From an uncultured Eggerthellaceae bacterium (GTDB lineage: Bacteria; Actinomycetota; Coriobacteriia; Coriobacteriales; Eggerthellaceae): DNA of 18,043 bases. The notes under the pieces are model-generated. The model was given only the letters and a program-made list of their open reading frames with translations, did no database searches and was not told the DNA's origin. This document shows positions 6,384 to 14,214 of the stretch, piece by piece; within the stretch, counting starts at the first letter, position 1, and the number at the start of each line of letters is the position of its first letter. The stretch is taken from NCBI GenBank assembly GCA_934670115.1, contig CAKUOV010000047.1, forward strand, positions 1 to 18,043. Reading direction: 5' to 3'. Made by a program: the position numbers and the translations under genes.

Positions 6384-7385
6384 TTACAGATTATGCTCTT
6401 TCCAGTAAACCTTAGAGTAATTGTCAATAGCCTCATCCATATAATCGTACACGCCCGGGAACGTAGAAACGCCCAAGCCCTGCGACGCACCAGGAACGTA
6501 ATACAAGGGGCCACACCAGTCGCATGCCTTTTTGACCTCGGCATCTATAACTTCGCGGGTCCATCCTGCGTAGTCAACCTTAGCCGAATCGATGCCGCCC
6601 ATAAAGGTAATGTCCTTGCCGTACTTCTCAATGAGCATGGGAATATCGTTGGTGCTCATGACACCCTGCCAGATATCAATGCCCATTTCAATCATATAGG
6701 GAACCAGGGTTTCGCCGTAAGAGTCGGAGTGATGCACAATAAGCTCCACGCCGCGGCTCTTCCAATAACCGTAAACCTCCTTGTAGGAATCAAGCAAAAA
6801 TTCCTCGAACATCTCGGGAGACATGAAGGTGGAAATCTGGGTACCCCAGTCATCATGATGGAACAATCCGTCGGGGTTCAGGTGGTCGCACGTGACTTCA
6901 GCCAGTTCAAGTTCGAATTCGGTAATGTATTTGATGAGTTCTTTCAACTCATCGGGGCACTCATAGAAAGCCGCACAGACATTGGAAATCTCGCCCAAAT
7001 AGTGGCACATCTCAAAAATGCCAGGAGCCACAAAAGGCATGGCGTATTGGGACTTGCGATCGATCTTCTCAAACGCCTCAATATCTTTTTCCCATTCGGA
7101 TTCAGGCAGTTTCAACGAAGGCTTCTTCACGTACTCTTTCCAATCCTCAATGTCCTTGCAAACAATGAGCTCGGGAGTATGCACAGGGAAAGCACCCGGC
7201 TGACCATCAGCCCAAGAAACAGTAACGCCCCAGTTGTTGACTACGTTGAGCTCACCCGGCTTCGGGTTGTGGCGAGCGCGATGCGTTGCCGTCATAACAA
7301 TGTTGAATGCCTCGTATTGCTTAACGAAGCGTTCGGGCTTGCCGCCCTTCATGACCTCTTGGAGGTTTTCGCGAGGTGTAAGCAT
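6384..7385 (-). CDS. UROD/MtaA-fold protein 1 (uroporphyrinogen decarboxylase-like family)
   Basis: This 333-residue protein has a UROD-type TIM barrel: MLTPRENL start, HHDDWGTQISTFMSP at about 176-190 and the TFMGGIDS strand near 267. AAGGAG precedes the ATG at 7385. The family includes heme-pathway UroD and cobalamin-dependent methyltransferases (MtaA, MtbA, CmuA) that use a zinc site made of His-x-Cys plus a distal Cys. Here the equivalent block reads V217-H218-H219-S220-D221-S222, so the first Cys is Ser, and no distal Cys aligns. It is therefore neither clearly a zinc methyltransferase nor, given its transporter context, a heme enzyme. It follows the transporter gene by 90 bases with a hairpin in the gap, so the two are probably one operon. 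A role in handling the transported compound is likely. Confidence 0.85.
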   Translation of the reverse strand: MLTPRENLQEVMKGGKPERFVKQYEAFNIVMTATHRARHNPKPGELNVVNNWGVTVSWADGQPGAFPVHTPELIVCKDIEDWKEYVKKPSLKLPESEWEKDIEAFEKIDRKSQYAMPFVAPGIFEMCHYLGEISNVCAAFYECPDELKELIKYITEFELELAEVTCDHLNPDGLFHHDDWGTQISTFMSPEMFEEFLLDSYKEVYGYWKSRGVELIVHHSDSYGETLVPYMIEMGIDIWQGVMSTNDIPMLIEKYGKDITFMGGIDSAKVDYAGWTREVIDAEVKKACDWCGPLYYVPGASQGLGVSTFPGVYDYMDEAIDNYSKVYWKEHNL

Positions 7386-7414
7386 TTTTTCTCCTTTTCA
7401 CTGATTCCAAAACT

Positions 7415-7440
7415 GCGCTCCCTTGTTTCCTTGGGAGCGC
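7415..7440 (-). other. intercistronic hairpin between transporter and UROD-fold gene 1
   Basis: An 8-bp perfect stem (GCGCTCCC at 7415-7422 with GGGAGCGC at 7433-7440) has a 10-nt loop. On the minus strand it is followed by A-GTTTTGG, a weak T-run. It could act as a partial terminator that lowers UROD expression relative to transporter, or as a 3'-end stabiliser of the transporter message. Confidence 0.55.
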
Positions 7441-7475
7441 AATCAATTCACCTATTGAGATTCTCCCGAAGCTAC

Positions 7476-8951
7476 TTATTTCTCGGTATTCGCAGCAGCT
7501 TTGCGAGCATCGATTTCAGCCTGATATTCCTTCAACTTTGCAGGAGTCAGATGATAGCCAACAAGAAGCAAGATGGCGGCCAGAACTACCAGAGCAGTGG
7601 GGATAAGCATGAATGCAATGCCCAAACCCTGCTGGAAAGCAATGTACTCGGCAGTAAGCGTTGCGCCAGCTACCGTGAACGGAGCCATGTCAGCGGCAGT
7701 GGTGAAACCAACGGCAGCAAGCACGAAGGGAATCAAGATACCGCGCGCCATGAAGCCAATCTTCAAGGGGAACAGCTGAAGGCCGTTGATCCAACCAGCA
7801 GCGTTCGTGCGATTCTTCCATTCGTTGTACACAACGGTATCGGCATACATAGCGGTGGAGCAAGAGTAGGTAATGCCATAACCCAGAAGAGACAGAGACA
7901 TGAAGACAATGACCATCATCGGGTTGAACAGATTGAAGTAAGCAATGAGCATCATCACTGCCATAAAGGCGAAGGCAGCAATCATAGCGTTACGAGCGGA
8001 CTTCAACAGACGAGAGATAGGAGCGGACAGATAAGCACCCACCACGCAAGCAATGTTGGAAACAAAAATGTAGGTAGCCAGCAGTGCGGGATCAAAAGCA
8101 ACGTACGTGAAGTAGTAAGCAGCTACGCCGGAGCAAGTGAAGTTGAAGACCCACTTAGCAATGTCGGCCAAAAGCAAGAACACCAGCGGAGGATTGGAGA
8201 CAAGAGCACGACCGAGATCGCGGAACGTGGTACGACCAGCATCGTTGCTGTCACGCTTGTAGTTGGCCAACTCTTCCTTGGTGTATTCTTTTTCGTAGCC
8301 CTTGAACATCTTGAAGTGCACGAAGTAAAGAATTGCAAAGCAAACGCCCATGACAAACGCGCCGAAAGCATACTGGTTAGCTTGGCCGAACAAGCTTGCG
8401 CCAATAGGCAGCAGGCCCGTCATAATATAACCGAAGAAAATCTTCGAGGCGTTCGACCACATACCGCGGGTAGATGCCATGCGAGAACGATCTTCAGGAG
8501 AAGTTGCCGCAACAGAAATCATTGCAATGTTGGATACGTACGGAAAGTCCCAAGCCGCATGAGAAACAACGTTGAAGAAGATGATAAGCGCGGCAGCAAT
8601 AGCCGTGTTATCGCTCAGACGGGTGAACTCAAGGCAGAACAGAATGGGAACGAGCCACGGCAAAACAAGCAGCCAAGAGCGATAACGGCCCCACTTCATG
8701 GGTTTCAAGGAATTGATGAAGCCGCCGTACATCCAACCCAGGATCGCATCCACCGTAGCACCTACGCCGGAAACCAGCGCGGCGGTAGGCGCATCGAACA
8801 TGGCAAAGTTCGTCAAGAAGAATACGAAATAATACGTTTCTACACTACTCATCAGGTTGAAACCGAAGTCGCCAACACCGAAGAAAACCTTCAGCGCCTT
8901 CGACAAGGGCTTCTTTTGCTGTACTTCAACAGCAGGAGTTTCAGTACTCAT
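7476..8951 (-). CDS. GPH-type cation symporter (MFS_2 family) transporter
   Basis: This 491-residue integral membrane protein has about 12 hydrophobic segments. The N-terminus (LSKALKVFFGVGDFGFNLMSS) and the loop GGFINSLKPMKWGRYRSW after the second helix match the glycoside-pentoside-hexuronide:cation symporter pattern (G-x-G-D-x-G in helix 1; D-x(n)-G-R-x-R in the 2-3 loop). AAGGGGAAC precedes the ATG at 8951. It is divergent from the first PucR-like regulator across a 321-base region with two palindromes, and upstream of UROD-fold gene 1 in the same direction. It probably imports the small molecule sensed by the regulators and processed by the UROD-fold protein. Despite the family name, the substrate need not be a sugar. 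Confidence 0.88.
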   Translation of the reverse strand: MSTETPAVEVQQKKPLSKALKVFFGVGDFGFNLMSSVETYYFVFFLTNFAMFDAPTAALVSGVGATVDAILGWMYGGFINSLKPMKWGRYRSWLLVLPWLVPILFCLEFTRLSDNTAIAAALIIFFNVVSHAAWDFPYVSNIAMISVAATSPEDRSRMASTRGMWSNASKIFFGYIMTGLLPIGASLFGQANQYAFGAFVMGVCFAILYFVHFKMFKGYEKEYTKEELANYKRDSNDAGRTTFRDLGRALVSNPPLVFLLLADIAKWVFNFTCSGVAAYYFTYVAFDPALLATYIFVSNIACVVGAYLSAPISRLLKSARNAMIAAFAFMAVMMLIAYFNLFNPMMVIVFMSLSLLGYGITYSCSTAMYADTVVYNEWKNRTNAAGWINGLQLFPLKIGFMARGILIPFVLAAVGFTTAADMAPFTVAGATLTAEYIAFQQGLGIAFMLIPTALVVLAAILLLVGYHLTPAKLKEYQAEIDARKAAANTEK

Positions 8952-9066
8952 GTAGTTCCCCTTTCGCTTTGTTTAGAGCGCCTTGATCGGCGCACCCCTC
9001 TAGTTGCGAATAATAGGGAGGGAAAACGGGATTCGAAAGGTCACTTGGTGTTAATTTCTGCCCTCT

Positions 9067-9090
9067 TCATTGTGCATATTTGCATAATGA
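9067..9090. promoter_or_regulatory. 24-bp palindrome, candidate operator site 1
   Basis: Ten-base arms TCATTGTGCA and TGCATAATGA match at 9 of 10 positions around a 4-base spacer (TATT). It has the TGCA-N4-TGCA core shared with site 2. It lies 116 bases upstream of the transporter ATG. Confidence 0.55.
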
Positions 9091-9140
9091 ACCGCTTAAA
9101 ACGGAGTACACTAGGCAATAATGATGCATTTGTAGCCATC

Positions 9141-9164
9141 AAACTGTGCATTGGTGCACAGTAT
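9141..9164. promoter_or_regulatory. 24-bp palindrome, candidate operator site 2
   Basis: Ten-base arms AAACTGTGCA and TGCACAGTAT match at 9 of 10 positions around a 4-base spacer (TTGG). The inner 7 bp (CTGTGCA/TGCACAG) are perfect. It is 74 bp centre-to-centre from site 1, close to seven helical turns, which would suit cooperative binding or looping. Confidence 0.6.
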
Positions 9165-9272
9165 CAATTCCTCAAAAAGCGTGTATGATGAAATAACGCG
9201 GTTCATCCTTGCCTTGAGTGGCTTAAGGAGACAAACCGACAGGTCGATCTAATAACAGGGGGTTGGATCGCC

Positions 9273-10784
9273 ATGAATCTTTCCATACGATACATCTACC
9301 ATAAAATTTTGAAAAAGGATGCTAATGCCTACATCGCAGATGAGCATGCAGTACCCTTGAAAATTCAATGGATCAGTATCGCTTCGCCCCGTTTTGCCAG
9401 CCACCCAGGTTTTCTTTACTTCGTAGAAGAAGAATACGAGCTTCCCACCTTAATGCACAAGGCTGAAGGAGGCTTCGGCTGCATAGTCCCAGAGCGCTTA
9501 TCTGATTTGTGCAAAGGCATTCCGCGCATCATTATCGACGATGAAACAGACCCGGATAGCTTGTTTGAATATCTGGTAACAGAAGTGGAGAAATACCGCA
9601 CCTGGCACGATAACATCAACGAGCTGTTAGTATCCGATGCATCCTACCAGGAAATACTTGATGAGACCTCTCAATTCGTTCCTCGCCCCATGTATATCGC
9701 GGACGCCAATTGGCGCATGGTGTCTCATGTTGCCTACGAAATGAACGAAATCAGCGCAACCTGGCACTACCAAATGCTTCATGACGGCTGGTACCCTATT
9801 AGCATAGTGGAAGCGCTCAATCGAACCGGTGAATTCCAACGCATCACGAATCTTCCGCGGGCGGCCCATTTGGAGTCGGAAGTTTTCACTATGAAAATCA
9901 TCGCAAAGCCGCTACGTTACCGAAATCAATTGGTGGGCTATTTTTTTATTATCGACACCCATAATGATTTAGGTTATTGCGAGACCGAAATAGCCGAAGA
10001 ACTAGGAAAAATGCTGCTCCCACTGGTGGCATCCCGCAATGCGCTTTCAGGCATCACAAACTCACAGAACAATTTCATTGCTCAGGTTATTGGCGGCCAT
10101 ATCACCAGCAGGCAAAAAATTGCCACTAAGCTTATGGAGGAAACGCACTGGCCCCTTCGCTCTGACTTCACCATCGTAACGGTCAAATTCGCACAAGACG
10201 AGCTTAATAACCACATGCTGCACATGAGAGTTGTAGGCCTCTTGGAAAGCAAACACGACAGTCATGCTTTCTATTATAAAGACCGGGCTATTGTTGTTTT
10301 CCGCACTCAAGGTGTTGATATCGACGAATTCAGCGAACATCTCAATCGATGCTGCACTTCTCTTCGCCGCGTTCTCGTGGTAAGCAAGCGCTTTCTCAGC
10401 TTTGACCAACTTCCTGAACACTACGACCAAAATCTGCTGATTGAGGAAATGATCGAGTCTGATCCCACTCCGCGCGTCGTAAGCTGCGATGCCATGTTGC
10501 CAAAGCTGTTGGCAGATTACTGCTATTCAAAAATACCCCTCTGCTATGAAGTAGATGTCCTTAACGAATACGACAAAAAGAACAATACGACATTCTGCGA
10601 AACCCTTTTCTACTATTTGTCTTACGAACGAAACATAGCCGCTGTCTCAAAAGCCATGTTTTTGCATCGCAACACACTACGAAACCGATTAACACGCATT
10701 CAAGAAATCGTTCCCATTGATTTAGACGATCCAATGACGCGTTTCCGTCTTATTATTTCGCTAAACACCCTGATGAACAGCTAG
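9273..10784 (+). CDS. PucR/CdaR-type transcriptional regulator 1
   Basis: This 503-residue cytoplasmic protein ends in the C-terminal helix-turn-helix of PucR/CdaR regulators, about residues 440-500: a segment around NIAAVSKAMFLHRNTLRNRL followed by RIQEI and DLDDPMTRFRLIISLN. The middle (about 115-250) looks like a PAS or GAF-type sensor starting PRPMYIADANWRMVSH, and the first 110 residues are not recognised. The start at 9273 is preceded by a G-rich site (CAGGGGGTTGGATCGCC). It is divergent from the transporter and followed by a 34-residue peptide gene and a second regulator of the same architecture. It likely senses a small molecule linked to the UROD/transporter pathway and controls the shared intergenic region. 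Confidence 0.85.
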   Translation: MNLSIRYIYHKILKKDANAYIADEHAVPLKIQWISIASPRFASHPGFLYFVEEEYELPTLMHKAEGGFGCIVPERLSDLCKGIPRIIIDDETDPDSLFEYLVTEVEKYRTWHDNINELLVSDASYQEILDETSQFVPRPMYIADANWRMVSHVAYEMNEISATWHYQMLHDGWYPISIVEALNRTGEFQRITNLPRAAHLESEVFTMKIIAKPLRYRNQLVGYFFIIDTHNDLGYCETEIAEELGKMLLPLVASRNALSGITNSQNNFIAQVIGGHITSRQKIATKLMEETHWPLRSDFTIVTVKFAQDELNNHMLHMRVVGLLESKHDSHAFYYKDRAIVVFRTQGVDIDEFSEHLNRCCTSLRRVLVVSKRFLSFDQLPEHYDQNLLIEEMIESDPTPRVVSCDAMLPKLLADYCYSKIPLCYEVDVLNEYDKKNNTTFCETLFYYLSYERNIAAVSKAMFLHRNTLRNRLTRIQEIVPIDLDDPMTRFRLIISLNTLMNS

Positions 10785-10809
10785 CAACCCCAGAAACAAG
10801 GAGTCTCTT

Positions 10810-10914
10810 ATGAAGCAAAGCACCATGAAATGGATTCGAATTCTTGTAATGTTCCTATTGGCATGGGGACTTGCAACCATCATGAAGCAAGGCATTTTCC
10901 CGCTCTTTGGGTAA
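10810..10914 (+). CDS. 34-residue single-span membrane peptide
   Basis: A short frame has a textbook site AAGGAG (10798-10803) six bases before its ATG at 10810. The peptide has a basic N-terminus (MKQSTMKWIR), one hydrophobic segment of about 17 residues (ILVMFLLAWGLATIM) and a short end (KQGIFPLFG), so it is a small membrane protein. It sits between two co-directional PucR-like regulator genes, 25 bases after the first and 74 before the second. Function is unknown; it could modulate the transporter or anchor a regulator at the membrane. It is easily missed by length cut-offs. Confidence 0.7.
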   Translation: MKQSTMKWIRILVMFLLAWGLATIMKQGIFPLFG

Positions 10915-10988
10915 GGGAGAAACCTCTTTTCCTTCTGCCCTCCGCCCTGCAGCCCCGATAGAGCTGCGCCCTTGCGCAAGGAGAAAGC

Positions 10989-12470
10989 ATGATTGTAACG
11001 GCTGGAATGATTGAAGCGTGCCTTGAACGCGCCGGACTGCATGGCGTTCAGATTGATGGCTCTAAGAACTGCACCATCGAACAGGTACGATGCTACTGCA
11101 ACAAACCGTGCGCCCAAAAGACCCTATACCTTGTCTCCGCCGGCACAAGTTACAAAAAGCCGAAAGCGGGGCAGTGCGCCATTGCAATTCTCCCTGGTTC
11201 TTCAGAATGCGAAGACGAATGTGCGCCATTCTACGACATCCTTCGCAATCTTGATCGCTGGGACGCCCAGCTGAAAGACGCCATTATCGACGAGCGCCCC
11301 GTAAGCGAACTTGCCGACATTGGAGCCAGCGTTCTTCCTCACCCTTTCGCACTATATGATGCGAATCTGAACATCTTGATGAAAACGCCTGAATATGTCA
11401 TCGATTACCAGAATCCTGATTCCAACGTGCCCCCTGTTTCTTCTGCCGAGAACCTGCTGCTCGATGAGGATTATCACAATGCAGCTGCAAAAACGGATCC
11501 CTTCTATTACCACGATGCGAATGGTCTTTTGTACTACTGCGTCAACTTTCACTTTGACGGGGCCTATACGGCTCGGCTCGTAACCCGTATACAAGATTCT
11601 GAGCATTTGAGCAGCGGAGAGGAGCAGCTTGTTGCTCATTTTGCATCCTATGTCAGTCGCGCGCTTGCTTACTCACGAAGCCTGGAATCAATTGAAAGCA
11701 AGTACGCGACCCTTAGACAGCTGTTTCGCACACTGTGCGAGCAGCCCACAGCCCTTCCCGATGCGGACCTTGCGGCTTATTTGACGCCCTGCGGCTGGAA
11801 CGCCACGGACAATCTGCTGGTTGTGATATTTGCCCTGGAAGAAAACGCGCCTTGGAACAGCGCAGCAATCTACCTGGGACGGCAGCTGGAAAGAACCCTA
11901 TCTGGCACCATCGCGCTCGCAAAGCCCCAAGAGATTACCTGGATTGTGAACTTAAGCCTAATGCAGCGCTCGGATATTTCAAAGCGAGAGGCCATCACCC
12001 ATGTGCATAGAACGATTTCCGACCTGTGCCGCGACTACGCCTGCAAGGCAGGAGAAAGCCATATTTTTGACACCGTTGCAAACATCTACGCCTACTGCGA
12101 AGAAGCACACATGGCACTCAAATTGGGAAACGCGATTGACCCCTCCCTTTGGCATTATCGATTCGCCGACTATTGCCTTGCCCACTTGCTCCGTTACGGC
12201 ACGGGGAATCTCGAAAAACACCAACTGTGCCACCCCGCTTTGCTGGAGCTGATCAGATACGACGAACAAAACGGCACCGAGTACGCTCCAACACTCGCAA
12301 GCTTCCTGCGCAACAATCAAAGCCCTACGCCTACGGCAAAAGCCCTGTTCATCCACAGAACATCGCTTCTTCGAAGGATTGAACGCATCAATAAAATAAC
12401 AGCGCTCCACCTGGATGACCCCGATGAAGTGCTGCATCTATTGCTTTCTGCTCGGCTGTTGAACCTGTAA
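10989..12470 (+). CDS. PucR/CdaR-type transcriptional regulator 2
   Basis: This 493-residue protein has the same layout as regulator 1: an unrecognised N-terminal part (about 1-105), a sensor-like region beginning PHPFALYDANLNIL (near 118), a central region, and a C-terminal PucR-type helix-turn-helix at about 440-490 (PTAKALFIHRTSLLRRIERI, then LHLDDPDEVLHLLLSARLL). AAGGAG (10978-10983) lies 5 bases before the ATG. The N-terminus (MIVTAGMIEACLERAGLHG) differs from regulator 1, so the two probably sense different signals or form a heteromeric pair. It is convergent with UROD-fold gene 2, with 3 bases between the stop codons, and is probably co-transcribed with regulator 1 and the 34-residue peptide. 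Confidence 0.85.
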   Translation: MIVTAGMIEACLERAGLHGVQIDGSKNCTIEQVRCYCNKPCAQKTLYLVSAGTSYKKPKAGQCAIAILPGSSECEDECAPFYDILRNLDRWDAQLKDAIIDERPVSELADIGASVLPHPFALYDANLNILMKTPEYVIDYQNPDSNVPPVSSAENLLLDEDYHNAAAKTDPFYYHDANGLLYYCVNFHFDGAYTARLVTRIQDSEHLSSGEEQLVAHFASYVSRALAYSRSLESIESKYATLRQLFRTLCEQPTALPDADLAAYLTPCGWNATDNLLVVIFALEENAPWNSAAIYLGRQLERTLSGTIALAKPQEITWIVNLSLMQRSDISKREAITHVHRTISDLCRDYACKAGESHIFDTVANIYAYCEEAHMALKLGNAIDPSLWHYRFADYCLAHLLRYGTGNLEKHQLCHPALLELIRYDEQNGTEYAPTLASFLRNNQSPTPTAKALFIHRTSLLRRIERINKITALHLDDPDEVLHLLLSARLLNL

Positions 12471-12473
12471 AGC

Positions 12474-13466
12474 TTAAGCCTTTCCCGCGCTTGCTGCGCC
12501 ATACGTAGGCAGCAGTTGGCGGTACCTTACCACTTCCCCAGCCATAACCGGGTCGCGCATATTGCTCAGCTTGAAGCCTTGGAAGCCGTAAGAATGACCG
12601 TATTTGCCGTATTCGTTCAAGCATCGCTGCACTTCAGAACAGGTGAGCTCATCGGTCGCATCGTCCTGACCAGGAGCTCCTTGAGTGTCATAGCCACCCA
12701 TGACGGAAAGCTTGTCGCCCAGCATCTCGATAATGTTGCAAATGTCATTTATCGGCTGAGCAGCCTGCCACGCCATGGACCCTTCCTCAATGACATCGGG
12801 AAGAATATCTTCGCAGTGACCGCAAATATGGATCTCGGGAATGATTCCCAACTGCCGTGCCGCCTCATTCATACGAGTATGAGCAGGCTTGATGAACTGA
12901 CGATAAATATCGGGGGACATGAACAGCGAACGGCTGGTTGCCACGTCATCGTAATGGACGTATGCATCGGGCTTCAGGTACTCCGCAACGCGCTCAAGCA
13001 GGCGAACCTTATAATCGGCGATTGCCATGCACAAAGCGTACGTTGCCTCGGGCTCTTCGTAGAACGCGCACAAGGCATCCTCGAAACTCAGAAGGTGCGT
13101 CAAACGCAGAAACACCGAGTTCCACGTGTGGTATTCAAAAACGCGCTCGTTGCGGTCCTTACCCGCAAGCTGCTGTTCCGCGAAAGCCTTCCAGTCAATG
13201 GCGTCTAGGTCGGGAAAATGGACTTTGTCCTCCCAGTCGCATACGTCATCGAGCGGGATAAGCTCGGGATCAAGGGCGGGTTGACCTGCTGCCGATGAAG
13301 TTGGAATCCAGTTGCATCCAAAGCCGTCCCGACCGCCCACAAGCGGACCGTTCTCCCAATACTCCAGCTGACTGCCAAGAATATACTGATCCACGGCAAA
13401 ACAAGGAACCCAATCTGTTGCCTCATGATTGAGATACGCCAGGTAGTTCTCACGTACGCTATACAT
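12474..13466 (-). CDS. UROD/MtaA-fold protein 2
   Basis: This 330-residue TIM-barrel protein is homologous to UROD-fold protein 1 (VHYDDVATSRSLFMSP at about 170-184 aligns with that protein's HHDDWGTQISTFMSP; VMGGYDTQG aligns with FMGGIDS). Unlike protein 1 it keeps the first zinc-type pair, H213-I-C215, followed by G-H-C218 and resembling MtaA/MtbA; the usual distal zinc Cys is not evident (FQGFKLSN in its place). It may be a corrinoid-methyl or related group-transfer enzyme, but no corrinoid protein is in the window. The start at 13466 follows AGGGAGG about 10 bases upstream; closer upstream ATGs run into a stop. It ends 3 bases from regulator 2, so any terminator lies inside that gene. Confidence 0.85.
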   Translation of the reverse strand: MYSVRENYLAYLNHEATDWVPCFAVDQYILGSQLEYWENGPLVGGRDGFGCNWIPTSSAAGQPALDPELIPLDDVCDWEDKVHFPDLDAIDWKAFAEQQLAGKDRNERVFEYHTWNSVFLRLTHLLSFEDALCAFYEEPEATYALCMAIADYKVRLLERVAEYLKPDAYVHYDDVATSRSLFMSPDIYRQFIKPAHTRMNEAARQLGIIPEIHICGHCEDILPDVIEEGSMAWQAAQPINDICNIIEMLGDKLSVMGGYDTQGAPGQDDATDELTCSEVQRCLNEYGKYGHSYGFQGFKLSNMRDPVMAGEVVRYRQLLPTYGAASAGKA

Positions 13467-13644
13467 ACTGCATCATCCTCCCTTATCGAAAAACTTCCCC
13501 TGTTTTACGACCCTGGGTTCATAATAGATGCACGCGCTGCCAGGCGAAATACCAACAAACGTGAATAATAACGCGGCTAACGCATCGTTTTGTAGCGCGT
13601 CTGCTTCTACGAGGGCACACTCCCTTTCGCGGATCCAAGAGACA

Positions 13645-13660
13645 AGCCTGCGGGCAGGCT
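13645..13660. repeat. perfect 16-bp dyad
   Basis: AGCCTG-CGGG-CAGGCT forms a tight hairpin or operator about 180 bases upstream of the UROD-fold gene 2 start. On the minus strand it would lie in that gene's leader if transcription begins further upstream. Confidence 0.5.
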
Positions 13661-13778
13661 GGGACCTCGGCATTCGGGGGCTCCCTATTCCTGGAACGAA
13701 CATAGTAGTTGCGTCCAGATATGGGAATTTACCGCTGAATTTTCATTTCCACCCTTGAGCACCTTGCCCTTTTCACCT

Positions 13779-13801
13779 TCGCTCCCGTCATATCTCACGA
13801 C
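13779..13801 (+). repeat. direct repeat copy A
   Basis: TCGCTCC followed by CGTCATATCTCACGAC; the last 16 bases match copy B (13844-13859) at 14 positions. Confidence 0.5.
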
Positions 13802-13834
13802 CAAAACGGTGCGCTGCCCCAATTGCGCACGCGA

Positions 13835-13859
13835 TCGCTCCCCCGTCACATCTCATGAC
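13835..13859 (+). repeat. direct repeat copy B
   Basis: TCGCTCC, then CC, then CGTCACATCTCATGAC. It repeats copy A with a period of about 58 bases. Function unknown; no further copy was found in the window. Confidence 0.5.
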
Positions 13860-13979
13860 GCCGCATTGAACTAGACGACTTCACGGCACCTCCCCTTTCT
13901 GGTTGCATTTCACACCATTTGTCCCGACCCACGTCCCTAAAGCACTTCTCGCGCACCCTCAACCCGCCCTTTTCAATTA

Positions 13980-14214
13980 ATGTTGTTGGATTTTAGGGGG
14001 GAAATTCGAAGTTGTGGTAGGTTGGAAGTAGGTCGAAGCTCCGAATCGAGCGAACCTCACGAAATACCTCAACATAACATAATGTTGAACTGGGATTTTG
14101 CAGAAGCACTTTTTACCGCGACCGAACTCGACCCGAAAAAGACCCCGAATTGCAGCGCACACCTACTTCCAACCTGCATCAACTTCGAATTTGAAACCCA
14201 TTTTTCAACAACAT
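13980..14214. repeat. large imperfect inverted repeat (MITE-like or structured element)
   Basis: Arms 13980-14032 and 14162-14214 are each 53 bases and match as inverted copies at 41 positions. Perfect blocks are ATGTTGTTG at the outer ends, AAATTCGAAGTTG in the middle and GGTTGGAAGTAGG at the inner end. Weaker pairing extends about 18 bases further in. The 129-base centre holds a smaller hairpin (14069-14088). No target-site duplication, transposase or open frame is evident. Confidence 0.75.
14069..14088. repeat. nested hairpin inside the large inverted repeat
   Basis: TCAACAT (14069-14075) and ATGTTGA (14082-14088) flank AACATA. The ATGTTG word recurs at both outer ends of the large repeat. 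Confidence 0.5.

Larger units (their letters stand above)
8952..9272. promoter_or_regulatory. divergent regulatory region between transporter and PucR-like regulator 1
   Basis: The 321-base AT-rich region contains no gene. It carries two related 24-bp palindromes (9067-9090 and 9141-9164) and a TATGAT at 9184-9189 that could be a plus-strand -10 box, though without a good -35. Each palindrome lies at a similar distance (about 115 bases) from the start codon it is nearer to. Confidence 0.6.

Noticed and set aside
6099..9188. A 1029-codon open frame on the plus strand
   Set aside because: It runs antisense through UROD-fold gene 1 and the GPH transporter, both well-supported by family motifs and ribosome sites. 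Its translation has no recognisable domain and is low in hydrophobic order; it reflects codon bias of the opposite strand.
13630..13690. A T-box-like stretch (GGCTGGGACCTCGG) on the plus strand
   Set aside because: TGGGACC fits the TGGNACC core, but it is partly locked by the upstream perfect dyad, no proper antiterminator or terminator with T-run follows, and no aminoacyl-tRNA synthetase or amino-acid gene lies downstream on that strand.
13473..13703. A 76-codon minus-strand frame just upstream of UROD-fold gene 2
   Set aside because: There is no Shine-Dalgarno before its ATG, its composition is irregular, and it spans the dyad at 13645-13660. It cannot be excluded but is not supported.
13467..13760. 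A possible cobalamin or SAM riboswitch in the UROD-fold gene 2 leader
   Set aside because: It was considered because the family can be corrinoid-linked. The conserved B12-box and SAM-I core sequences are not present.
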